Source: Thiemannella venezuelensis (GTDB lineage: Bacteria > Actinomycetota > Actinomycetes > Streptosporangiales > Streptosporangiaceae). From it: 64,000 bases of DNA. A model generated the notes under the pieces. That model was not told the origin of the DNA. It searched no databases and saw nothing but the letters and a program-made list of their open reading frames with translations. The stretch is taken from the NCBI RefSeq assembly GCF_014203605.1, contig NZ_JACHJJ010000005.1, positions 186,001 through 250,000 of the forward strand, in the 5' to 3' direction. The position numbers and the translations under genes are program-made. Positions 8,246 through 16,068 of this stretch are shown one piece after another (positions within the stretch are counted from its first letter, which is position 1; each line of letters opens with the position of its first letter).

Positions 8246-9550
8246 TCATGGCAGGTCGTTGGCCAACTTACCGTTCAAGGGGGAGACGAGGGACGGGCTT
8301 GACTCCTCTTCTCCCAGCAATTCAGGTGAGGTGAGCGCCCGGGGCAGCTCCTCGACCGGCGCCGGACCGTCGAGCTCGCCGTCGACCAGGCCCAGCTCGT
8401 TCAGCTTCCGGGCGCTCACCAGGACCCGCGTCTCCAGGGAGCCGACCGCCCGGTTGTAGGACTCCACGGCCCGGCCCAGCGAGCGGCCCACCGCGTCCAG
8501 GTTCCGGCCCATCGTGCCCAGGCGCTCGTAGAGTTCCTTGCCCAGCTCGAAGACCGCGCGGGCGTTCTCGCCGAGTGCGGCCTGCTGCCAGGCGTACTGC
8601 GCGGTGCGGAGCATGGTGATCAGGGTGGTGGGGGTGGCGATGTGCACGCGGCGGCGCATGGCGTGCTCCAGCAGGCCGGGGTCGCGCTCCAGCGCGGGGG
8701 CGAGGAAGGCCTCTCCCGGGATGAAGAGCACGACGAACTCCGGGGCGGGGTTGAACGCCTGCCAGTAGGCCTTGGCGGCCAGCCGGTCCACGTGCTCGCG
8801 CACGTGCCGGGCGTGGGCGCCGAGCCGCTCGGACCGGTGGCCGGGGTCGGCGGACTCGGCCGCCTCCAGGTAGGCGGCCAGGGAGACCTTGGAGTCGACC
8901 ACGATGTTCTTGCCGCCCGCGAGCCGTACGACCATGTCGGGGCGGAGCGTCCCGTCGGCGGTGGCCGCGCTCGCCTGCTCGTCGAAGTCGCAGAAGCGCT
9001 GCATCCCGGCGATCTCGGCGACCCTGCGGAGCTGGAGCTCGCCCCAGCGGCCCTGGGCGTCGGGCCGCTGCAGGGCCCGGACCAGCGCGGTCGTCTGCGT
9101 GCGGAGCCGGTCGTTGCTCTCCCGGACGATGTCGATGTGCCTGGTCAGTTCGGCGTGGGCCGCGCGCTGCCCCGCCTGCGTGTCGCGGAGCTGCGCCTCG
9201 ACCCGGGACAGGGTGTCCTTCAACGGCTCGATCAGGTGCTCGACGGCCTGCTTGCGCTGCTCCAGCTCCCCGGCCGCCTCGGCGCGCCCGGCGGCCATCC
9301 GGGTCTCGGCCAGCTCCAGGAAGCGCAGGTTGTTGACGTCGAGGGCACGGGCCGACAGCGCCTGGAACCGCTCGGTGAGCTGCCCCTCGACGTAGGCGAC
9401 CTTCTCCTCGGCCGCCCTGGCGCGGGCCTCGGCGTCGGCCAGGCGGACGGCGGCGTCCGAGGCTCCGGCCCCGGCGCGCGCCCGGCCCAGCAGGAACCCG
9501 ATCGCGAGTCCCGCGGCGAGTCCCACGGACAGCTGGAAGACGAGCGCCAT
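8246..9550 (-). CDS. rmuC: DNA recombination protein RmuC
   Basis: A 434-residue RmuC-family protein. It starts with a membrane-anchor helix (MALVFQLSVGLAAGLAIGFL), continues with a long coiled coil of Ala/Glu/Arg heptads to about residue 160, and then has the conserved RmuC nuclease-like core. Landmarks are RWGELQLRRVAEIAGM, VDSKVSLAAYLEA, VVLFIPGEAFLAPALE and TLITMLRTAQYAWQQ. RmuC limits rearrangements at inverted repeats. The ATG at 9550 is chosen because GGGGGATGG lies at good spacing; the ATG at 9559 has no room for a ribosome-binding site. Confidence 0.93.
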   Translation of the reverse strand: MALVFQLSVGLAAGLAIGFLLGRARAGAGASDAAVRLADAEARARAAEEKVAYVEGQLTERFQALSARALDVNNLRFLELAETRMAAGRAEAAGELEQRKQAVEHLIEPLKDTLSRVEAQLRDTQAGQRAAHAELTRHIDIVRESNDRLRTQTTALVRALQRPDAQGRWGELQLRRVAEIAGMQRFCDFDEQASAATADGTLRPDMVVRLAGGKNIVVDSKVSLAAYLEAAESADPGHRSERLGAHARHVREHVDRLAAKAYWQAFNPAPEFVVLFIPGEAFLAPALERDPGLLEHAMRRRVHIATPTTLITMLRTAQYAWQQAALGENARAVFELGKELYERLGTMGRNLDAVGRSLGRAVESYNRAVGSLETRVLVSARKLNELGLVDGELDGPAPVEELPRALTSPELLGEEESSPSLVSPLNGKLANDLP

Positions 9551-9692
9551 GACATCCATCCCCCGAATGATCCCAGGGCCGGCCGGCCCCGGCGGCCCGA
9601 CACGCCTTCGGACCGGCTGCCGCATTCCACTTGTGCTGAAGCATCCTGTCACTCAAAGTTCTGTATTGAACACGGAAAGTGGGGGATTTGCG

Positions 9693-10514
9693 GTGAGCGC
9701 ACGCGACTGGGGGTCGACGGCGGTGCCGGCGCTGGGGGTGACCGCCGTGGTGACGGTGATCGTGGTGGCGGTGACGGGGGTGTTCATCGCCGGGAGGGCG
9801 GAGCCGAGACCCGAGGCGGTGCGGGCGGAGACGCCCGCGACCGGGTTCGCCTGGAGGCAGGGGGCCTGCGTCGGCAGGAACGGCTCGGTGTTCCGGCTGG
9901 TCCCGTGCGGGGAGGCCGACGGGAGGGTGATCTCCGTGGTGGGCGGACGCCCGGCGGACTGCCCCGGCGAGACCGACGAGATCGTCAGGATCAGGGTCGC
10001 GTCCGAGACCGGGGAGCAGTTCTCCCCGAGCCTGCGGACCGACCGTACGGCGTGCGTGCGCAACCTCCGGCAGCCGCATCCCGGGGACCCGGGGGAGGGC
10101 GGCGGGGTCCTGCGCCCGGGCGACTGCCTGGCGCTGCGCGGCGGGGAGCGGCCCTGCTCCGCGAGCGGCTGGTACGGGAGGGTGCTGGCGCTGGTGGACC
10201 GGACGGACGAGTGCCCGAGGCGTGCGCTCGACGCGCTCCTCGTCGACGAGCGGTCGATCGCGTGCCTGGGCGAGGGCCGCCGGATGCTCTCCGTGGGAGA
10301 CTGCGTGGTCAGGCCGGCGGGGCGGAAGGTGAGCCGTGAGGCGCTCTCCAGCACGTCGTGCGGTTCCTCCCGCGCCTGGGCGGAGGTGACCGGCAGGGTG
10401 GTCTCCCGCGGGCGCTGCCCCGAGGGGTCCGACCGCTACCTGAAGGTGCGCGAGCCCGGAGTCCGGCGTCCCGTGACCTGCCTGCGGCGAGTGGCACTTC
10501 ACGGCTCCCCGTAG
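9693..10514 (+). CDS. Anchored extracellular protein with three Cys-rich LppU-like repeats
   Basis: A 273-residue protein with a single N-terminal membrane helix (VPALGVTAVVTVIVVAVTGV) and an outside domain built of three similar units. Each begins G-(A/D)-C (GACVGRNG, GDCLALRG, GDCVVRPA), continues to a second Cys and a G-R-V strand (DGRVISVV, YGRVLALV, TGRVVSRG), and ends in a third Cys (DCPG, ECPR, RCPE). This pattern resembles extracellular LppU-type domains of actinomycetes. The function is unknown, and the even Cys spacing suggests disulfides. The GTG at 9693 has GGGGGA six bases upstream. The gene is divergent from rmuC and ends 11 bases before ychF. Confidence 0.75.
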   Translation: MSARDWGSTAVPALGVTAVVTVIVVAVTGVFIAGRAEPRPEAVRAETPATGFAWRQGACVGRNGSVFRLVPCGEADGRVISVVGGRPADCPGETDEIVRIRVASETGEQFSPSLRTDRTACVRNLRQPHPGDPGEGGGVLRPGDCLALRGGERPCSASGWYGRVLALVDRTDECPRRALDALLVDERSIACLGEGRRMLSVGDCVVRPAGRKVSREALSSTSCGSSRAWAEVTGRVVSRGRCPEGSDRYLKVREPGVRRPVTCLRRVALHGSP

Positions 10515-10517
10515 ACT
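10512..10517 (+). promoter_or_regulatory. Leaderless-type -10 box for ychF
   Basis: TAGACT overlaps the stop codon of the upstream gene and ends eight bases before the GTG of ychF. This implies a start inside the upstream gene's end rather than only read-through. Confidence 0.55.
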
Positions 10518-10525
10518 CGGGTCGC

Positions 10526-11614
10526 GTGAGCCTGAGCATCGGTATCGTCGGACTGCCCAACGTCGGCAAGTCCACGCTTTTCAACGCGCTGACCAAGACC
10601 GCCAACGCACTGGCGGCGAACTACCCGTTCGCCACCATCGAGCCCAACGTGGGCATCGTCGGCGTGCCCGACGCGCGCCTGGAGAAGCTGGCCGAGATCT
10701 TCGGCTCCGCGAAGATCCTGCCGGCGAAGGTCGAGTTCGTCGACATCGCGGGTCTGGTCAAGGGGGCCTCGGAGGGGCAGGGGCGGGGCAACCAGTTCCT
10801 CGCCAACATCCGCGAGACCGACGCGATCTGCCAGGTCATCCGGGTCTTCAGCGACCCGGACGTGACCCACGTGGACGGCGCGGTCGCCCCCGAGCGCGAC
10901 ATCGAGACGATCAACACCGAGCTCATCCTCGCCGACCTGCAGACGCTGGAGAAGGCGATCCCGCGCCTGCAGAAGGAGGCCAGGACCAACAAGGACCGCA
11001 AGGCCGCGCTGGACGCCGCCGAGGCGGCCTCCAAGCTCCTCGACGGCGGCACGACGCTGTACGCCGGGGCCAAGGGCGCCGGGATCGACCTGGCGGACCT
11101 GCGCGACCTGCACCTGCTGACCGCCAAGCCGTTCCTGTACGCCTTCAACCTCGACGCCGACGAACTGGTCGACGCGGAGCTGCGCGGCAGGCTCTCGGCG
11201 CTCGTCGCACCGGCCGAGGCGGTTTTCCTGGACGCCAAGATCGAGTCGGAGCTGGTGGAGCTCTCCGACGAGGAGGCGCTGGAGCTGCTCCAGTCCGTCG
11301 GGCAGGAGGAGTCCGGCCTGGCGCAGCTCGCCCGGGTCGGGTTCGAGACCCTCGGCCTGCAGACCTACCTGACGGCGGGCCCGAAGGAGACCCGCGCCTG
11401 GACGATCCGCAAGGGCGCGACCGCCCCCGAGGCCGCCGGGGTGATCCACACCGACTTCCAGCGCGGCTTCATCAAGGCGGAGATCGTCTCCTTCGACGAG
11501 CTGGTGGAGGCGGGCTCCATCGCCGCGGCCCGGCAGGCGGGCAAGGCCCGCATCGAGGGCAAGGACTACGTGATGCGCGACGGCGACGTGGTGGAGTTCC
11601 GCTTCAACGTGTGA
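10526..11614 (+). CDS. ychF: Redox-regulated ATPase YchF (Obg-like GTPase/ATPase)
   Basis: A 362-residue TRAFAC-class P-loop protein. Visible motifs are the P-loop GIVGLPNVGKSTLFNALT at the N-terminus, the G2/G3 region VDIAGLVKGASEGQGRGNQF, the central helical insertion around LQKEARTNKDRKAALDAAEA, and the C-terminal TGS domain (TYLTAGPKETRAW to GKDYVMRDGDVVEFRFNV). YchF binds ribosomes and hydrolyses ATP in translation and stress adaptation. The length is standard. A strong hairpin follows at 11689. Confidence 0.97.
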   Translation: MSLSIGIVGLPNVGKSTLFNALTKTANALAANYPFATIEPNVGIVGVPDARLEKLAEIFGSAKILPAKVEFVDIAGLVKGASEGQGRGNQFLANIRETDAICQVIRVFSDPDVTHVDGAVAPERDIETINTELILADLQTLEKAIPRLQKEARTNKDRKAALDAAEAASKLLDGGTTLYAGAKGAGIDLADLRDLHLLTAKPFLYAFNLDADELVDAELRGRLSALVAPAEAVFLDAKIESELVELSDEEALELLQSVGQEESGLAQLARVGFETLGLQTYLTAGPKETRAWTIRKGATAPEAAGVIHTDFQRGFIKAEIVSFDELVEAGSIAAARQAGKARIEGKDYVMRDGDVVEFRFNV

Positions 11615-12051
11615 GCGGCCGCCGGACACGCCGGTCTCATCAGGCGGACACATCGATCCCACCGCTCCGGCGCTCCGCCCCCACCGGGAACGGGCGCGGT
11701 CCAGCCGACCGCGCCCGTTCTTCGCGTTGTGACCCTGAGTCACGTTCTTTCGCCCGTTCCCGGCCAAAGGTGCAGGTCGCGACAGTCCCAGTGCTTTACC
11801 GATACCAATGGGTGGCGTTTGGGTAACCGGAGCCTGCGCTGGCCAGGTGTAACGCGCGATGTGCCGCCTGTACGGGGATCCGGGACGGTTGCAGATCCGG
11901 TTTGCTCAGTGAGGGCGATGCCTGCAGCATGGGCGTGGTTTTCCTGGAACAATCGGCAGGGCGGTTAAGGTAATCACTTCACCATGGCTAACGGGATCGG
12001 GAGTAATACGACACCGCGCCAGCCGGGGGAATCGGCGCGAGCGGAGGCGTG
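11615..12051. other. Intergenic region between ychF and the T4SS-like operon
   Basis: This stretch holds the ychF terminator (11689-11719), a small perfect inverted repeat GTGAC-N5-GTCAC at 11729-11743, and then about 300 bases less GC-rich than the genes around it, presumably the operon promoter region. I see no convincing -35/-10 pair and no supported small gene. The ribosome-binding site GGAGG at 12043-12047 belongs to the next gene. Confidence 0.5.
11689..11719 (+). terminator. Terminator of ychF
   Basis: A perfect 12-bp stem (AACGGGCGCGGT at 11689-11700 with 11708-11719) and a 7-base loop, followed by CTTCGCGTTGT. This isolates ychF from the downstream operon. Confidence 0.75.
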
Positions 12052-13083
12052 ATGGTTCGAAGGTCAACCGCCCAGCGGGATCCGCGGATCGCTGGCGACC
12101 CTGATCTTTCGGCATACCCAGAAGCGTTCGACGATCCCGAGTCCGGGCGCGCTCCCGCGCGCGGGCGGGGCGTGCCGCGCCGCGGCCGGTGGTCCGGTGG
12201 AGGCGGGCGCTGGCTGGTGTGGACCGGCCGCGTCGTTCTATGGGCGTTAATTGTGGTTATCGTGGTAAATGGGGTCCGTGCACCTTTTGAGCGATTCACT
12301 CAGCAGGGAGCGACCGGTCAGCCCGCCGCCACCTCGGCCGATCTGGGATTCCCGGTCACCCAGGGCACCTCTTTCGCCAGCCAGTTCGCCGCCGTCTATC
12401 TGAATTTCGACGCCGTGCGCGCGGAGGAGCGGGCCGGGCGGCTGGCGCCCTTCCTGCCCGACGGGGCCGATCCGAAGTTCGGCTGGGACGGCCTCGGCAG
12501 GATGAGCGCCGGGGCGATCCAGCCGTACGGCATCGAGGTCGCCGACGCGCAGAACGCCGTCGTGACGCTGATGTTCCAGGCCGGCGACCGCCGCCAGCTC
12601 CTGTCCGTGCCGGTCTTCCACGACGGCCAGGACGGCAGGTTCGTCGTCTCGGGGCGGCCGGGCATCCTGCCCGCGCCGACGAGGGCTGCCCTGCCCGCGC
12701 TCGCCGGGCCCGATCGGGACGAGGCCGCCGAACAGGAGCTCCGCACCCCCATGGCCAACTTCTTCAAGGCCTACGCCGCGAGCGACACCGCCTCCCTGCA
12801 GCAGTACGCCGCCGACGGGGTCACCCTGGAGGGGTTCGGCGGCGCGTTCACCTTCGTGGAGCTCAAGGAACTGGTCGTGCCCCTTCCCGCCGCGGCGACC
12901 AGGGAGGTGACCGCCACGGTCGTGTGGGGCGTGCCCACCGGGGCGGCGCCGTCCGCGCAGCCCACCGGCGACCCGGGGGAGATGAGCGGGAAGCTGGAGC
13001 AGTCCTACGTCCTCACCGTGGTCGAGCAGGGCGGCAAATGGTTCGTCAGGAGCATCGGCGGCGCCGGACGGTCCGTGGGGTGA
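12052..13083 (+). CDS. TcpC-like conjugation/T4SS membrane protein
   Basis: A 343-residue bitopic protein. An Arg/Gly-rich cytoplasmic N-terminus is followed by one membrane helix (WLVWTGRVVLWALIVVIVVN, about residues 54-73) and two extracytoplasmic NTF2-like domains. The first is around ASQFAAVYLNFDAV, and the second around MANFFKAYAASDTASLQQYA with the ending KWFVRSIGG. This matches TcpC of Gram-positive conjugation systems, a VirB8-like scaffold. The ATG at 12052 has GGAGG four bases upstream; the overlapping GTG at 12049 is too close to it. It is the first gene of a seven-gene same-strand operon. Confidence 0.8.
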   Translation: MVRRSTAQRDPRIAGDPDLSAYPEAFDDPESGRAPARGRGVPRRGRWSGGGGRWLVWTGRVVLWALIVVIVVNGVRAPFERFTQQGATGQPAATSADLGFPVTQGTSFASQFAAVYLNFDAVRAEERAGRLAPFLPDGADPKFGWDGLGRMSAGAIQPYGIEVADAQNAVVTLMFQAGDRRQLLSVPVFHDGQDGRFVVSGRPGILPAPTRAALPALAGPDRDEAAEQELRTPMANFFKAYAASDTASLQQYAADGVTLEGFGGAFTFVELKELVVPLPAAATREVTATVVWGVPTGAAPSAQPTGDPGEMSGKLEQSYVLTVVEQGGKWFVRSIGGAGRSVG

Positions 13084-13207
13084 CGCATGATCGAACAGTG
13101 CCAGTCCACAGCGAACAGAGCCCCCCTGACCGGCGCGCCGGCGGCGCGGGCGCCTCGCGCGCGCCCGGCCGCCCGGCACCCGCGATCATGAGCACGGAGG
13201 ACGAGAC

Positions 13208-13519
13208 GTGACCCTGAAGACCATCCTGCTGAGCGTGATCGACCTCGCGCAGCAGCAGCAGCCGACCGGCCAGCCCACCGCCCCCCCGGCCGGCGTGAAC
13301 ACCGAGGGCCTGGCCGACTTCCTCCGCCGGTTCTTCGCCCCGCTCTTCCTCGTCATCGTCTCGGTGGTGGCGCTGTTCTTCCTGTTCACGCGGGAGATCA
13401 CCCGGTTCGTGCAGTTCATCATCCTGGCCATCGCCATCGGTGTGATCTTCTACGTGCCCAACATCATCGAGGTGACGGCCAAGGCGATCGCAGGAGCCCT
13501 GGGCATCACGGGAGGCTGA
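13208..13519 (+). CDS. Small two-helix membrane protein of the T4SS-like operon
   Basis: A 103-residue protein with two hydrophobic helices (APLFLVIVSVVALFFLFT and VQFIILAIAIGVIFYVPNII) separated by a short charged turn, after a Gln/Pro-rich N-terminus. The size, topology and position between TcpC- and TcpE-like genes suggest the role played by TcpD/VirB2-like small membrane components, but there is no diagnostic motif. The start is GTG at 13208 with GGAGG seven bases upstream. The 124-base gap after the first gene shows no terminator. Confidence 0.75.
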   Translation: MTLKTILLSVIDLAQQQQPTGQPTAPPAGVNTEGLADFLRRFFAPLFLVIVSVVALFFLFTREITRFVQFIILAIAIGVIFYVPNIIEVTAKAIAGALGITGG

Positions 13520-13565
13520 GACCGCCGGAGCGCGGCCGGAGAGCGAGAAGGGAGAGGAGGAACGC

Positions 13566-15998
13566 GTGGACCTGCCCACATATACCAATATCTGGCGGAT
13601 CGAGAAGCGGCTCTACAAGCTGTACGACCTACGGCTGCCGATGCCGCTTCCGATCGTCTGGATCGGTGTGTTCGTGGGTGTGATCGCGCCGTGGTCGCTG
13701 CTGCTCGCCCTGGCCGGACTGCCCTTCGACGCCCCCTGGCACGTGGTCTACCTGGTGCCGCCGGGAGTGGTGACCTGGCTCTCCACCCGGCCGGTGATCG
13801 AGAGCAAGCGGCTCACCGAGCTGCTCCAGTCGCAGGTGCGCTACCTCGGCGAGCCGCGGACCTGGTGCCGGATGGCCCCCGCGGCGGAGCCCGCGGAGAT
13901 CACACTGACCGGCCGGGTCTGGCGGACCGCCCCCCGGCCCGCGCAGGTCCGCGTCAAGGCCGCCCGCCGGGCCCGCCACGCCCAGCCCAAGCGGGCCGGC
14001 GCCCCCCAGCGGGCCGGCGTGCCCCTCCGGGAGGTCCGCCCCGCCGTGGCGGCCGCGGCCGCGGCCGCCGCAACCGCTCCGGTCACCCGGGACCGCGTCG
14101 TCTGGAGCTCGCCCTCCACCTCCCGCGCCGCGACCGCTCCGGCCCCGGGCCGGGCGGTCCCGGCCGCCGAGGCCCCGCTCTCCCTGGAGACGCCCCTGCC
14201 CGTGACCTGGGCCGCACCGCCTGCCCCCATCGCACCGGCCGCTCTCACCGGATCCGGGACCGATCGGGCCGCACCGGCCGGGGAGGCCGTCCCCGCCGCG
14301 CAGGCCGAGCCCGCCCCCCAGGCCGAACCGGCCCCTGCCGCGCGGGCCGAACCCGGGACCGCCCCCGCCGCGCGGAGCGGGAACGAGACCGCCCCCGCCG
14401 CGCAGGCCGGGCCGGAGCCCCTCCCGCAGGAGGCGCCCGCCGGGCCGGACCCGGCGCAGGCCGGGCCCGCCCCCTCCGCCACGCCGTCCGGTGAGCCCGC
14501 AGGACCGGCGGCCCCGGGTACGGCCCGGCAGGAGAAGGCGCCGGCCGCGCGTACGGCCCCGATCGACACCGAGGCGCTGCGCCGCCTCCGGAAGCTGGCC
14601 GTCTCCGCCGAGAAGACCGCGGACGAGAAGACCTCGGACGAGAAGACCGCGGATCCGGTGGAGCCCGCCGAGAGGACCGAGCGGCCCGCCAGGCCGCGGA
14701 TCGTTCCGCAGTTCACCGCACCGGCTCCGGCCGGGCCGCGCGCCGCCGGATCACAGGCGGAGACGGACGAGGACCTCCGGGCCCAGCACCGCAAGGGCCA
14801 GCCGCCCCCGGCGGGGCAGGGCGCTGGCGCGGGCCGTACGGAGCGGAGGTCTCCCGCGGAGCGGCCGGCGGCTCCCGCGGAGCGGCCGGTGACGCCCGCC
14901 GAGCACGGAACCGGCGGCGAGCGGAAGCCGTGGCCGCCGGAGCGGCCCGCGATCGTGCCGGGCAACGTCTCGATCAGGGCCGTGCCCCCGGGCCCCGCGG
15001 CCCAGGGTGACCCGGGACCGCCGGTGCCCGGGCCGGGGCGGGCCGAGCCCGCGCGGGAGGCCAGGGTCCGCCGGGTGGAGGCGGTCGTCGGCCGCGACTC
15101 CGAAGGGGGATGGCGGCGGCTGGCCCAGGTGGTGATGGGACCGGGGAGCGGGAGCCGCACGGACGGGTCGGAGGTCGACGAGGTCCGGACCCGGGGGGTC
15201 TTCAGCGGGAGCCGCAGGGTGATCGTCCTGGGCTGCACCGGAGGCGCGGGCCAGACCACGACGGCCCTCATGCTCGGCCACACCCTCGCCCGCCACCGCG
15301 AGGACCGGGTGCTCGCGATCGACGCCGGCGCCGGACCGCACTCCCTGTCCAGCCGGATCCGGGGCGAGTCGCCCGAGACGCTGGGCTCCCTGCTGGCGGG
15401 CCTGGACGACGTCCACGGCTACCTGGGCATGCGCGCCTACACCAGCCGCTGCGCCTCGGGCCTGGAGGTCCTGGCGGGCGACACGGGGCCGGGAGCCGAG
15501 CAGCGGCTGGCGGACCGCACGCTCTTCTCCGACCAGCGGCTCGGCCAGGCCATGGACGCGCTGGACCCGCACTACAAGCTGGTCGTGGTGGACCCCGCCG
15601 CGGCGCTGGCCGCGCGCGTCCTGCCCTACGCCGACCAGCTGGTCCTGGTCGTCCCGGCCAGCGAGGACGGGCCGGACGCGGTCGCGATGACCTACGAGTG
15701 GCTCGACGGGCACGGCTGCGCCCACCTGCGCCGCAGGGCGGTCATGGTCGTCAACGGGGTGAGCCGCCGCAGCATGGGCGACGTGGAGCAGGCGGAGGCG
15801 GTCGCGCGCGGCAGGTGCCGGGCGATCGTCAGGGTGCCCTGGGAGGACGAGCTGGCCCCCGGCCGGTCCGACCGGGTGGAACCGTCCCACCTGCGGGCGC
15901 CGGGCCGCCGGGCCTACCTCGCGCTGGCCGGGGTGGTGGTGTCCGGCTTCGGAGCGGCGCGGACGGCGCGGACGAGCGAGGAGGAAGTGGCCCAGTGA
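13566..15998 (+). CDS. TcpE-like membrane domain fused to a degenerate ParA/MinD-type ATPase
   Basis: An 810-residue protein with three parts. Residues 1-115 have two membrane helices (MPLPIVWIGVFVGVIAPWSL and the WHVVYLVPPGVVTWL region) after TYTNIWRIEKRLYKLYD, a TcpE-like module. Residues 116-540 are a Pro/Ala/Glu-rich linker. Residues 545-800 follow a MinD/ParA fold: P-loop-like GCTGGAGQTTTALMLGHTLA, VLAIDAGAG, YKLVVVDPAAAL and ADQLVLVVPASEDGPDAV. The P-loop lysine is replaced by Gln (Q563) and the ParA signature lysine by Thr558, so ATP hydrolysis is doubtful. GGAGG precedes the GTG start. Confidence 0.8.
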   Translation: MDLPTYTNIWRIEKRLYKLYDLRLPMPLPIVWIGVFVGVIAPWSLLLALAGLPFDAPWHVVYLVPPGVVTWLSTRPVIESKRLTELLQSQVRYLGEPRTWCRMAPAAEPAEITLTGRVWRTAPRPAQVRVKAARRARHAQPKRAGAPQRAGVPLREVRPAVAAAAAAAATAPVTRDRVVWSSPSTSRAATAPAPGRAVPAAEAPLSLETPLPVTWAAPPAPIAPAALTGSGTDRAAPAGEAVPAAQAEPAPQAEPAPAARAEPGTAPAARSGNETAPAAQAGPEPLPQEAPAGPDPAQAGPAPSATPSGEPAGPAAPGTARQEKAPAARTAPIDTEALRRLRKLAVSAEKTADEKTSDEKTADPVEPAERTERPARPRIVPQFTAPAPAGPRAAGSQAETDEDLRAQHRKGQPPPAGQGAGAGRTERRSPAERPAAPAERPVTPAEHGTGGERKPWPPERPAIVPGNVSIRAVPPGPAAQGDPGPPVPGPGRAEPAREARVRRVEAVVGRDSEGGWRRLAQVVMGPGSGSRTDGSEVDEVRTRGVFSGSRRVIVLGCTGGAGQTTTALMLGHTLARHREDRVLAIDAGAGPHSLSSRIRGESPETLGSLLAGLDDVHGYLGMRAYTSRCASGLEVLAGDTGPGAEQRLADRTLFSDQRLGQAMDALDPHYKLVVVDPAAALAARVLPYADQLVLVVPASEDGPDAVAMTYEWLDGHGCAHLRRRAVMVVNGVSRRSMGDVEQAEAVARGRCRAIVRVPWEDELAPGRSDRVEPSHLRAPGRRAYLALAGVVVSGFGAARTARTSEEEVAQ

Positions 15999-16068
15999 TC
16001 CCCAGGGCGCGAGAAGGCACGGAGAGGGCCGCCTGCGGCGGCCGCGGGCGGCCTGCGGAGGGGTCGGC

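Noticed and set aside
8322-10502. A 726-codon open frame on the minus strand over rmuC and the Cys-rich protein gene
   Set aside because: It is a GC-rich shadow of real genes in other frames; the translation is Arg/Pro/Gly-rich with no domain, while the overlapped frames carry clear family motifs.
12004-12011. TAATACGA, resembling the core of a T7 phage promoter
   Set aside because: The match is short and lacks the rest of the phage promoter; it is probably chance in an AT-richer leader.
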